Source: Caldisericia bacterium
GTDB taxonomy: Bacteria; Caldisericota; Caldisericia; UBA6126
DNA length: 7,465 bases
Direction of reading: 5' to 3'
NCBI GenBank assembly: GCA_028708485.1
Contig: JAQVYZ010000043.1
Coordinates: 1 to 7,465 of the forward strand
Notes under the pieces: generated by a model
The model's input: only the letters and a program-made list of their open reading frames with translations
The model's database searches: none
Told to the model about the DNA's origin: nothing
Shown: one piece after another, positions 1 to 6,389 of the stretch
Position numbering within the stretch: position 1 is the first letter of the stretch
How the letters are laid out: each line of letters starts with the position of its first letter
Translations under genes and position numbers: made by a program

Positions 1-77
1 GATGGCGAAATTGGCAGACACGTACGTTTGAGGGGCGTATGGAGCAATCCATGTGGGTTCGATTCCCACTCTCGGCA
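1..77 (+). tRNA. tRNA-Leu(GAG), 5' end cut by window edge
   Basis: This is a class II tRNA. The anticodon stem TACGT/GCGTA encloses loop TTGAGGG, giving anticodon GAG, which reads CUC and CUU leucine codons. A long variable arm with a GGA-GCAA-TCC hairpin follows, then a T arm GTGGG/CCCAC with TTCGATT loop. The 3' acceptor strand TCTCGGC (70-76) with discriminator A77 implies a 5' strand GCCGAGA, of which only the last two bases are in the window, so about five bases are missing. CCA is not encoded. It is the first visible gene of a four-tRNA + strand cluster. Confidence 0.95.
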
Positions 78-85
78 GTAAGTAA

Positions 86-157
86 GGGCGGATAGTTCAG
101 CGGTAGAACGCCTCGCTTACACCGAGGAAGTCACAGGTTCAAGTCCTGTTTCGCCCA
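86..157 (+). tRNA. tRNA-Val(TAC)
   Basis: A full cloverleaf can be drawn. Acceptor GGGCGGA pairs with TTCGCCC, followed by discriminator A157. The anticodon stem CCTCG/CGAGG holds loop CTTACAC with anticodon TAC (valine, GUA/GUG). The T arm is ACAGG-TTCAAGT-CCTGT. CCA is not encoded. Eight bases separate it from tRNA-Leu, so the cluster is probably one transcript. Confidence 0.97.
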
Positions 158-177
158 GGTTTTTTTGAAAAATATAA

Positions 178-251
178 GGGGTCGTAGTGTAGCGGTTTAA
201 CACGCCAGCCTGTCACGCTGGAGACCGCGGGTTCAAATCCCGTCGATCCCG
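178..251 (+). tRNA. tRNA-Asp(GTC)
   Basis: Acceptor GGGGTCG pairs with CGATCCC, followed by discriminator G251, the usual base for tRNA-Asp. The anticodon stem CCAGC/GCTGG holds loop CTGTCAC with anticodon GTC. The T arm is GCGGG-TTCAAAT-CCCGT. CCA is not encoded. The 20-base spacer from tRNA-Val contains a run of T but no stem in front of it, so it is not an obvious terminator. Confidence 0.97.
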
Positions 252-257
252 TTTTAT

Positions 258-330
258 GCCGAGGTAGCTCAGTCGGTAGAGCAATGGACTGAAAATCCAT
301 GTGTCGGCGGTTCGATTCCACCCCTCGGCA
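258..330 (+). tRNA. tRNA-Phe(GAA)
   Basis: Acceptor GCCGAGG pairs with CCTCGGC, followed by discriminator A330. The anticodon stem ATGGA/TCCAT holds loop CTGAAAA with anticodon GAA. The D arm is GCTC...GAGC, and the T arm GGCGG-TTCGATT-CCACC has one G-A type mismatch at an end. CCA is not encoded. It is the last gene of the cluster. Downstream, only an AT-rich inverted repeat TTTCTTT/AAAGAAA (331-337/352-358) is seen, too weak to call a terminator. Confidence 0.97.
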
Positions 331-349
331 TTTCTTTTAAACGTAAAAG

Positions 350-742
350 CTAAAGAAATGAAATCAGATATTTTATTGACAAACCCATCAAAATTGAATA
401 AGTAAGATTTATCATTGTGCCGCTAATGTAATAAGCTATGTATGTTTTATCTGCTTCCCCAGCTCGAAAAAGAGATTTTGCTGCCATAATAAAAGCAATT
501 GAAGATATTGAATTTGTTAAAATCAGGGTAAGAATTAATAGATTTTCACATTTTCCTATTACAGTGCTACTACCTGTTTTTTCATCTGAGGTGTGTATTG
601 AAATTAAAGCTTTTTTTAGAATAAACCTAACGATATATCCACTAGATAAAAGGGTGATAAAATAACCAAGGATGACGATAAATGATTTTGCAGTGAACAA
701 AGAAAACTGAATTCTGCATAACAAACAACTCAGGGAAATCAT
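350..742 (-). CDS. Small integral membrane protein, partner of the SatD-like gene
   Basis: This 130-aa protein is very hydrophobic, with likely membrane segments at about residues 18-42, 67-88 and 101-130; the first 16 residues are also hydrophobic. A charged loop (about 43-66) separates the first two. Its ATG overlaps the TGA of the upstream SatD-like gene as ATGA and has no good ribosome binding site, so translational coupling is expected. From memory, the stretch with AAKSLFR (87-93) followed by AYYISGT (103-109) resembles the C-terminal part of the membrane proteins (DUF3307 type) often found beside satD-like genes, but I cannot confirm this without a search. Function is unknown. The gene ends 19 bases from tRNA-Phe and converges on it. 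Confidence 0.75.
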   Translation of the reverse strand: MISLSCLLCRIQFSLFTAKSFIVILGYFITLLSSGYIVRFILKKALISIHTSDEKTGSSTVIGKCENLLILTLILTNSISSIAFIMAAKSLFRAGEADKTYIAYYISGTMINLTYSILMGLSIKYLISFL

Positions 743-1464
743 GAATATATTTTATTATTTAACTTGACCAAGTCAAAACTATTATTAAAAACATCTTCTA
801 AATTTCTTTCCATATCAAGAACCAAGCTAATTCCATGGTTTACAAATCTTTTTGAAATGGCTTGTTGAGATTTGTTGTTAAGCAAAATAAAGCCAAGTTC
901 TTCCATATTTTTTATCTTGTTTTTTGAGACTCTATCTACTTCTTTGTAATATTTATATATTTTATAATCGTCTTCTTTCCAGTTAATTTTTATCCAAAAC
1001 ACCATATTGACAAGGGATTCATACATCAATTCTATCTGCTTTGGCAGCATTTCGTTGAAATCTAAAGAAAAGTATTTTCTACTTTTTAGTTTTTCTTTCA
1101 CTTTCATGTTAGTCAATTGCTGACTAGCTTCATGGAAAGCAGGACCATCCATCATTTTTATATCCTTGCTCATGACCCCAACATCTATTCTATTAAGGTT
1201 AACTGCAAACCTCATAATATCTGGGTAAATAGCGTTTTCAATGGTTGATATTAATTGATAAAGATGAGTAACAGATTTTAATACTGCACCAACCTCATCT
1301 ACTCCTTTCAATATAGAAAATGGAGCCAAAAATACTTTTGAATATGCTTTTGTTTGATTAATAATTCCCATAGTTTGAGTCAGTTTTTTTTGTAGTAAAT
1401 TCCTGTCATTAGATTTACGAGATTCGCGAACATCACCTAATACAACAAAGTAATTATCATTCAT
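739..1464 (-). CDS. SatD-family protein
   Basis: This 241-aa cytoplasmic protein has the usual length of the SatD family, named for an acid-tolerance operon gene in Streptococcus mutans whose biochemical role is not settled. Family marks in order are GDVRESRK (10-17), KGVDE (53-57, where most relatives in my memory have GDEFQ), MRFAVNL (84-90) and MDGPAFHEA (105-113). The C-terminal part (about 185-222) could be a degenerate helix-turn-helix. The spacing of acidic motifs recalls the class III cyclase/GGDEF palm fold (inference). The start at 1464 is backed by GGGTGAGG (1482-1475), about 10 bases upstream. It is the first gene of a two-gene unit with the membrane protein at 350-742, and is probably controlled through the inverted repeats at 1494-1526. 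Confidence 0.8.
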   Translation of the reverse strand: MNDNYFVVLGDVRESRKSNDRNLLQKKLTQTMGIINQTKAYSKVFLAPFSILKGVDEVGAVLKSVTHLYQLISTIENAIYPDIMRFAVNLNRIDVGVMSKDIKMMDGPAFHEASQQLTNMKVKEKLKSRKYFSLDFNEMLPKQIELMYESLVNMVFWIKINWKEDDYKIYKYYKEVDRVSKNKIKNMEELGFILLNNKSQQAISKRFVNHGISLVLDMERNLEDVFNNSFDLVKLNNKIYS

Positions 1465-1493
1465 AACTACGTAACCTCACCCTTTAGTTTTCA

Positions 1494-1526
1494 GGTTGTT
1501 TCTAAAATAACAACCATATAGGTTGT
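1494..1526. promoter_or_regulatory. Candidate operator: overlapping GGTTGT inverted repeats
   Basis: Three half-sites alternate in orientation: GGTTGTT (1494-1500), AACAACC (1509-1515) and GGTTGT (1521-1526). They form two overlapping dyads, with 8 bp between arms of the first and 5 bp (ATATA) between arms of the second. They cover the expected transcription start of the SatD-like gene, where a repressor would bind. The binding protein is unknown; the SatD-like protein itself is one possibility if its C-terminus is a real helix-turn-helix. Confidence 0.4.
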
Positions 1527-1527
1527 A

Positions 1528-1555
1528 ATAATAAAAGGGTCTTGCTTTTTAGCAA
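1528..1555 (-). promoter_or_regulatory. Candidate promoter of the SatD-like unit
   Basis: On the - strand, TTGCTA (1555-1550) and TATTAT (1533-1528) are separated by 16 bp, giving a fair sigma-A match. Transcription would start near 1521, inside the inverted repeats described next. The -35 box overlaps the stem-loop at 1541-1556, so one of the two readings may be wrong. Confidence 0.4.
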
Positions 1556-1556
1556 G
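1531..1556 (-). terminator. Possible terminator after the stalk-domain gene
   Basis: A perfect stem CTTGCT/AGCAAG with an AAAA loop (1556-1541) is followed on the - strand by ACCCTTTTAT. It lies about 60 bases past the stop of the 1616-2077 gene. The T run is short and starts 4 bases after the stem, so termination strength is doubtful. Confidence 0.3.
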
Positions 1557-1615
1557 TGCTAAATGTATTTTTCTCTTACGGGAACATAATTTAATTGAAG
1601 AACTTTTTCGTCCCC

Positions 1616-2077
1616 TTACAAATCCCAACTGATCAATATCTTCTGTTCTACCGGTTCCCATTTAACTTTATACCCAAAAGTTTCCAGTATAAACCGTAAC
1701 GTGAGAAATGATCGACCAGCTCTAATAATATAGGATGGCGTATCTAAGGTGATGATTTCTTTATAATCGGGTGAATCCTTGTACTGGATCGTGACTTTCT
1801 TATCAGACTCTACCGCGAAGAGCAATGCTCCCTCAGGAGAGTACACATTCATGAAAGAGGAGATAGGGGAAGAGCCATGGTGAATACCGGCAACATAGAC
1901 ATGATTCTGGATATCACTCACACAACCAATACTTTTTGTTCGCTGGTTTGGTTTGACAGGTTCCTGGTAACAATGCGTAGTAAACAGCAAAGGATCCTCA
2001 GCATGTCCGACACTCATCCCAGAGGGAAGTAGAAGAGTACTGAAAATCACCAAACCTGTCAGAATCTTCCTTTTCAT
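1616..2077 (-). CDS. Secreted protein with a C-terminal stalk domain (copper amine oxidase N-like)
   Basis: The protein has 153 aa. A Sec signal peptide (basic MKRK, hydrophobic core to about residue 22, likely cut after GHA at 26) shows export; there is no lipobox or anchor. Residues 107-151 match the small stalk/copper-amine-oxidase N domain common in Clostridia and Paenibacilli: a hydrophobic strand, AGRSFLTLRFILETFGYKVKWE (split here as AGRSFLTLRF at 120-129 and ILETFGYKVKW at 130-140), then a final strand KILI. That domain usually decorates larger surface enzymes, while here it stands almost alone behind about 80 residues I do not recognise, with two cysteines (36 and 52) that could pair. 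AGGAGG sits 5 bases before the ATG. It lies 54 bases after the lipoprotein gene at 2132-3811 with no terminator seen between, so it is likely the last gene of that transcript. Confidence 0.8.
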   Translation of the reverse strand: MKRKILTGLVIFSTLLLPSGMSVGHAEDPLLFTTHCYQEPVKPNQRTKSIGCVSDIQNHVYVAGIHHGSSPISSFMNVYSPEGALLFAVESDKKVTIQYKDSPDYKEIITLDTPSYIIRAGRSFLTLRFILETFGYKVKWEPVEQKILISWDL

Positions 2078-2131
2078 ATTACCCTCCTTCTGAAAGCTAA
2101 AATCATCAACGAATACCCCTTAGGCTAGTTG

Positions 2132-3811
2132 CTATTCCAAAATCATCTGTTGAATTTCGTTTTTTCCCCAATCATAAAAAAACCGATAATTGCCTGATGA
2201 TTCCAATAATTCTAATTTATCATATGCCTTTATCTTTGGATAGTAGGCTCTGAATTTACCTGTATCATCTACATCCAAGTAACCCAAACGCTGATAGTAG
2301 AGTGGATCCACAATCGGGAAAGGTCGAAAACTTTCCCAAGCGCCACCATTCTTTAAAGTAAAGGCCCATCGAATTTCACGTTGATGATAATCGAGTAGCA
2401 ATAACCTATCCATATAATGATAGTTTCCATCAGGATCCTGATTAAATCCTTCCGGAAGAGGTTTATGAAGGCTTTTTAAGGGTATAAAACCGGAACTATT
2501 TATGATCTTCCAAGGAATCGTGCCTGATAATAGATCGACTTCGTAAATAGTGTCATTGAGTTCTATATATAGCCGATTTATCAATGATTCTAATTCAGTG
2601 AATGAATAATAAAGGAAGGTATCCTCTTTCATTTCAGGATTTTCCAGCTGAATTCTCCATTTTTCCTGAAGAAGGTTTAAATCTATACACGATATAAAGC
2701 TGACACCATTGTTCTCGGTTTCCTCTATTTTAAAGATGGCTAAGAATTTCTCTGTTGACCTAGGAAGATATTGAAGGGATAGGGATTCTGTTTTTTTTAA
2801 AGGTTCCAGAAAATGGCAAAGGGATTTCCAATTTTTTTCTTGTTGGATGGTATATTTTCGAAAACCATACTGAGGAGGTTTTTCTGACTTTGTGGTATCA
2901 CTTAATTCCCAGTAATAGGGGGCAAGGTGAATCTGTAAGTTTTTATTCTCAACCATTTGACCAGTTAAAAGATCCAACACTTCGTATCGGTTGTTTTCTT
3001 TCAGATAAAGGAGGTAGGGAGGTAGAAACTGAAGATCCTCAATGTACTCAAACACATATTCCTGATTCTTATTAACAAAAATGTTTTTGTTTGTATATTC
3101 TTCTGAAAGATTCCTGGCAAACAGATAGTTCTCGGAAGGTGTTTCCCTGATATTGATTTTGACAGATTTTTCCCAAATAAGGTTACCATCGGCTTGGTCA
3201 ACGGATACAATGGTATTGACAGTGAATCTGTTATCCATTAATCCGACTATCAGAGATCCCTTTTCCCAATACAGAATTCTCGGTGATATTGCAGTATTTT
3301 GATCACTCTTTGCTTTCAATTCTTTCGTCCAATTGACAGAATCATCTTGCATATTCAGGGAAATGAGCCAACATTTCTCATTCTCCCTAAACGCATTGAT
3401 GCACATTCCATTTTGAATGATTCCATGAGTATAGTGCTGCTTATTTTTTGTATCTCGCCAAAGCACTTTTTTTCGTTCCATATCGATGCAAAACAGATCT
3501 GTTGACGGTTTCTTTGCCATCAGATAATTTCCATATATCCAGAACTCTTCCGGGAAATCCGGGTCCTTGGACCATAATTGAAAGGGATACGATGCAACGA
3601 CTTTTAAACCCTTTTTTGGCACTTGCTGTAAATCGATAGTCGGATACTGATCCCAGGGAATTTTATGAATATCCGTTATCTTTTCCGCATCAAGGTATGT
3701 AACAGGGATATATGGATCGTTGGTTATTTTGGAAGTAGAACAGCCTGTGCTCAACAAAAAAATGGTGATAAGAATGACAATTAACTTTGGCTTACGATTT
3801 ATGGAAGCCAT
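2132..3811 (-). CDS. Lipoprotein with PQQ-like beta-propeller repeats (copy B)
   Basis: The protein has 559 aa. A lipoprotein signal peptide ends in LLSTGC with the lipidated cysteine at 24, placing it on the outer face of the membrane. The body shows repeated beta-propeller signatures of the PQQ/quinoprotein type, an aspartate in a strand followed by a tryptophan about 8-10 residues later: LFCIDMERKKVLW (106-118), ISLNMQDDSVNW (150-161), VSVDQADGNLIW (202-213), SCIDLNLLQEKW (374-385), YEVDLLSGTIPW (423-434) and LLLDYHQREIRW (471-482). No enzyme active site is visible; such propellers usually act as binding or assembly platforms (BamB-like fold), so no reaction is proposed. GGAGGG (3822-3817) lies 5 bases before the ATG. 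This ribosome binding site and start lie inside the 3' end of a decayed lysozyme-like gene. It matches copy A (4158-5720) in size, lipid cysteine position and position after a lysozyme-like gene. Confidence 0.85.
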   Translation of the reverse strand: MASINRKPKLIVILITIFLLSTGCSTSKITNDPYIPVTYLDAEKITDIHKIPWDQYPTIDLQQVPKKGLKVVASYPFQLWSKDPDFPEEFWIYGNYLMAKKPSTDLFCIDMERKKVLWRDTKNKQHYTHGIIQNGMCINAFRENEKCWLISLNMQDDSVNWTKELKAKSDQNTAISPRILYWEKGSLIVGLMDNRFTVNTIVSVDQADGNLIWEKSVKINIRETPSENYLFARNLSEEYTNKNIFVNKNQEYVFEYIEDLQFLPPYLLYLKENNRYEVLDLLTGQMVENKNLQIHLAPYYWELSDTTKSEKPPQYGFRKYTIQQEKNWKSLCHFLEPLKKTESLSLQYLPRSTEKFLAIFKIEETENNGVSFISCIDLNLLQEKWRIQLENPEMKEDTFLYYSFTELESLINRLYIELNDTIYEVDLLSGTIPWKIINSSGFIPLKSLHKPLPEGFNQDPDGNYHYMDRLLLLDYHQREIRWAFTLKNGGAWESFRPFPIVDPLYYQRLGYLDVDDTGKFRAYYPKIKAYDKLELLESSGNYRFFYDWGKNEIQQMILE

Positions 3812-4079
3812 TTTTTCCCTCCAAAAGCTTTTCGATATACTCCTCTTACTTTTTGTCTGTGATAGTCACCTTCATTATACATTTTTGAAGCAGCCCAAAA
3901 ATCAGAAAACAGCAAAGGTTCTCGCCAACCTTTGTTATTTGAATTCCACTGAATATTGGTAAAGATCATTCCAACGCCAGCCCCTATATTTAAGAATCAA
4001 TTTGTTTTCCAAGCATCAGAACCTTGATCAAAATCTAAACCATTCAATAACCATTGGGGTCGTCAACGCCACCCTCCCA
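3799..4079 (-). pseudogene. Decayed lysozyme/lytic-transglycosylase-like gene, C-terminal remnant
   Basis: No intact reading frame exists here, but translating the - strand by hand gives a clear relic of the lysozyme-like gene at 5723-6378. One frame (4079-4047) reads WEGGVDDPNGY, like the WG(L/V)MQVDDPN segment of such enzymes. After a frame change near 4050-4060, a second frame runs to 3799: it passes a TGA stop (3999-3997), then LNIGAGVGM (from 3993; compare ANIGAGMGEQ in the other copy), a SDFWAASKMYNEGDY stretch matching the STWQKIGLTYNTG stretch, and ends KKWLP with TAA (3801-3799). The 5' part with any signal peptide is gone. Its last 13 bases overlap the start of lipoprotein B. This accounts for most of the 346-base gap between the two lipoprotein genes; 4080-4157 holds nothing I can identify. 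Confidence 0.75.
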
Positions 4080-4157
4080 TGTGTGTTTTGCACATTGTCA
4101 TATCAATTGATCTTCATCATACAATCCAGCTTTTACAGTATTTTGCTCAATTACAGC

Positions 4158-5720
4158 TCAATCATGCATTTTCCATTGATAAATATAGCCATTACTGGTT
4201 ACAAAATATACTCTATTTGAATCATAAACAGAGCATACTACAGAATAATTTTCAACCCAATTAATTACTCCTGTCTTTTTCTTTTGTTGAAAATCAAGCC
4301 ATGATTCCTGTAGGTCCTGCTTTGCATCAATTTTACCTACACAGATTCCTTCTACGTCATAGATATCAAATCCGATTCTATTTTCATCATCGTCTTCTTT
4401 TACTATCCAGATATAGGGATTGCAAAAAAAATGCACACCTGTACTGTTGTTGATTATTTTTGTCCAAGTTTCTTGTGCGGTTTTCATATCAAACATAATA
4501 AGCGTATAGTTGGGCGGTTTCCTATCCAAAGGAGCTGATATATCCACCGTTTCTAAAAGGAGTTTATCGGAGCCTTTATTTTGATACATCTTTCCATCAA
4601 AATGAATTCTGACAATCTGATTTTCTTTCGTTTCCAGGACGGGACGGTCTCCTATAATCTTTAAATCAAAAAGATCAATACAAAAAATTTGGTCAATAGT
4701 TTCTGATTCCATTTCTATAATAGCCATATCTACGTTGTTTACTGGTTTATTAAAACGAATGATGTATTCAGAGTCCGATTTATTGGTTATCAAAGTAGAA
4801 TGCTTTTTTTGATAAGACAGCCTATTACCTGTCCATTTCCAATATAACATTTCAAGATTTACATTTTGTTTATAAGAGAAAGTAACACCTTTTGAGTTGA
4901 TTAATATTGCTTCATCAGCAGTATGTAACAGGAACGAACTCCTGTTTATCGGCAAGTATGTTTTATCATCATTATAACCAAAAATAATCTGATATGGAGA
5001 AGTGAACAGCAACTCGTTGACTACTTCTCTGCCTGTATCAAGATCTAATCCATAATGATAGATTTCACCCTGCTGGTTAAAGAAGCAATGGACTACATGA
5101 TTTAAAACAACAGCTTCAGGATATGCAAAATATGAACTCTCCTCTTTTTTTAATAGTTTTGGGATAAATTCCCATTTTTGTTCAAAATGATTGTCCAGGC
5201 AGACAATAGAACAGAACCAGCTACTGTTATATTGAAATCTTTCAACGCAAATAGAAAATTGTTCCTGTAATAATAACATCTCATATTCAGTTCTATCTAT
5301 ACCTCCTACCGGAGAAAAAGTATCGATTGAATAAAAATTGTAGGCGTATCGGCTGATTGTTTGCAGATAATTGAATTGTATTGACTTTAACGATTGACGA
5401 TACAAACGTTGAGTAGACGCTTTAATACTTCCATTTTGCAGGTCAATTTCACAGATCTTTCCATAATCAGAATCTTTTTCCTCACTCAAGTCTACAAAAC
5501 ACCTGCCTTCATAGAATTTTACGCCTCCTAATATCTGAGATTGAGTAAAGTGGGTAAATAATTCAATGGAATCCTTACGTATTATATCGTTTGTTATGCC
5601 ATCTTGTTTCTGAGGAAGATTGGCTTGATTGTAAGTAACAAAATGAGAACAAGATGCCATGGTAAAGATACATATTAATAAAGTAAGCAGAAAGCTGAGT
5701 TTTTTAGCGAAATGTTTCAT
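4158..5720 (-). CDS. Lipoprotein, probable beta-propeller (copy A)
   Basis: The protein has 520 aa. The signal peptide (MKHFAKK, hydrophobic core, MASC) puts a lipidated cysteine at 24, so the protein should be anchored outside the membrane. The body is rich in beta strands, with weak PQQ-like propeller signatures: CEIDLQNGSI (90-99), VCLDNHFEQKW (173-183), YGLDLDTGREV (223-233), FCIDLFDL (346-353), IMFDMKTAQETW (408-419), FDIYDVEG (451-458) and a final YFVTSNGYIYQW (505-516), which could close the propeller. The repeats are more diverged than in copy B, and no catalytic residues can be named. The gene starts 2 bases after the stop of the lysozyme-like ORF (5723-6100), with AGAAGG about 8 bases before the ATG, so both share a transcript. 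It probably descends from the same ancestor as copy B, but sequence similarity is weak by eye. Confidence 0.8.
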   Translation of the reverse strand: MKHFAKKLSFLLTLLICIFTMASCSHFVTYNQANLPQKQDGITNDIIRKDSIELFTHFTQSQILGGVKFYEGRCFVDLSEEKDSDYGKICEIDLQNGSIKASTQRLYRQSLKSIQFNYLQTISRYAYNFYSIDTFSPVGGIDRTEYEMLLLQEQFSICVERFQYNSSWFCSIVCLDNHFEQKWEFIPKLLKKEESSYFAYPEAVVLNHVVHCFFNQQGEIYHYGLDLDTGREVVNELLFTSPYQIIFGYNDDKTYLPINRSSFLLHTADEAILINSKGVTFSYKQNVNLEMLYWKWTGNRLSYQKKHSTLITNKSDSEYIIRFNKPVNNVDMAIIEMESETIDQIFCIDLFDLKIIGDRPVLETKENQIVRIHFDGKMYQNKGSDKLLLETVDISAPLDRKPPNYTLIMFDMKTAQETWTKIINNSTGVHFFCNPYIWIVKEDDDENRIGFDIYDVEGICVGKIDAKQDLQESWLDFQQKKKTGVINWVENYSVVCSVYDSNRVYFVTSNGYIYQWKMHD

Positions 5721-5722
5721 TT

Positions 5723-6100
5723 TTAATACCTTCTTCCAAGGTTTTTTAATAAATGCCTATTAAAACTTTTACCGTACTCTCTTATATGTATATAATCTTT
5801 ATCATCACCATTATAATTTATTGCATTAAAATAAGATTCAGTTGTATATTTTACTCCCGTGTTGTATGTCAAGCCTATTTTTTGCCAGGTTGAAAGTGTA
5901 TTTGGTTCATTTTTATAATATTCGGGTGCTGTAAATAAATAAAATTGCTCTCCCATACCAGCGCCGATATTTGCAAAGGGATTACTTTTCCAAAGATCAT
6001 TTTTCCAGAATCCTTGAAGATTGGAAAATATCCCTTTATATTTTAGGTTTTGAAAATTACTATCATTTACTTGCATTAATCCCCAGTCTCTTGATGTCAC
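5723..6100 (-). CDS. Lysozyme/lytic-transglycosylase-like domain, 3' part of a frameshifted gene
   Basis: The frame has 125 aa from a GTG at 6100. It carries landmarks of the SLT/goose-type lysozyme fold, which cuts peptidoglycan glycan strands: DWGLMQVND (residues 5-13), ANIGAGMGEQF (43-53), then WQKIGLTYNTG (70-80) as the YN-G motif helix. No signal peptide or ribosome binding site precedes the GTG. The same frame is open a further 28 codons upstream to 6184 and reads on as lysozyme-like sequence (GSEHQSGAF, then ENGIVTSRDWG), ending at TAA 6187-6185. The general-acid glutamate expected before GLMQ could be the E of GSEHQSG, but this is unsure. The signal peptide lies in the -1-related frame of the next ORF upstream. 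I read both as one broken gene. The alternative, two proteins coupled by a GTGA overlap (6100-6097), would leave this part in the cytoplasm and lacking its active-site region. Confidence 0.7.
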   Translation of the reverse strand: MTSRDWGLMQVNDSNFQNLKYKGIFSNLQGFWKNDLWKSNPFANIGAGMGEQFYLFTAPEYYKNEPNTLSTWQKIGLTYNTGVKYTTESYFNAINYNGDDKDYIHIREYGKSFNRHLLKNLGRRY

Positions 6101-6378
6101 GATACCATTTTCCTTATTTTCAGATGGTGGGTCATTAGGAACAAAAGCTCCTGATTGATGCTCTGATCCGGCATGATAAAGGTCTTACTGCGTTCTGTTC
6201 GTTTTTCGTCCCATTCTATCGCTTTCTCTCTCCGAACCGGTCGGATGTCCGGAGAGGGAGATTGCAGCATGATTCTGGCTGGTTTGATGCGGTATTCCTC
6301 CACGGCTTGCATACCGGTTAATGGTATTAGAAGTATACTAATGAGTAATACAAGAGAAAACACAACCTTTTTATTCAT
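6097..6378 (-). CDS. Signal peptide and N-terminal part of the frameshifted lysozyme-like gene
   Basis: The frame has 93 aa. A strong signal peptide (MNKK, hydrophobic core to about residue 20, likely cut after MQA at 25) is followed by a basic, unstructured stretch with RPVRREKAIEWDEKRTER (46-63). AGGAG lies about 6 bases before the ATG, and a clear promoter stands upstream, so this is the real translation start of the transcript. From about residue 65 the frame stops resembling an enzyme, while the -1 frame over 6184-6101 encodes lysozyme-like sequence. The last 28 residues are therefore probably out-of-frame read-through. No classical slippery heptamer is visible in the overlap, so a mutation is more likely than programmed frameshifting. 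A sequencing error is also possible. Confidence 0.65.
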   Translation of the reverse strand: MNKKVVFSLVLLISILLIPLTGMQAVEEYRIKPARIMLQSPSPDIRPVRREKAIEWDEKRTERSKTFIMPDQSINQELLFLMTHHLKIRKMVS

Positions 6379-6389
6379 GGTAGTCTCCT

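Noticed and set aside
139..321. 60-aa frame on the - strand across the tRNA genes
   Set aside because: It is the antisense of tRNA-Val, tRNA-Asp and tRNA-Phe; such frames are well-known false proteins in tRNA clusters.
331..358. Inverted repeat TTTCTTT/AAAGAAA after tRNA-Phe as a terminator
   Set aside because: It is AT-only apart from one C-G pair per arm, has no T tract on either strand, and an inner CTTTT/AAAAG pairing competes.
438..665. 75-aa + strand frame opposite the small membrane protein
   Set aside because: The - strand frame has clear membrane segments and overlaps the SatD-like gene in the ATGA manner; the + frame has neither support.
2890..3639. Several short frames on both strands inside lipoprotein B
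   Set aside because: They lie wholly within a strong 559-codon gene, lack ribosome binding sites and show no recognisable protein features.
3720..4264. Three + strand frames of 61-80 aa around the gap between the lipoprotein genes
   Set aside because: They are shadows of the lysozyme relic and of the ends of the flanking genes, with no ribosome binding sites and no family resemblance.
6097..6184. Programmed -1 frameshift joining the two lysozyme ORFs
   Set aside because: No X XXY YYZ slippery heptamer or downstream strong stem is visible in the overlap; a mutation or sequencing error is simpler.
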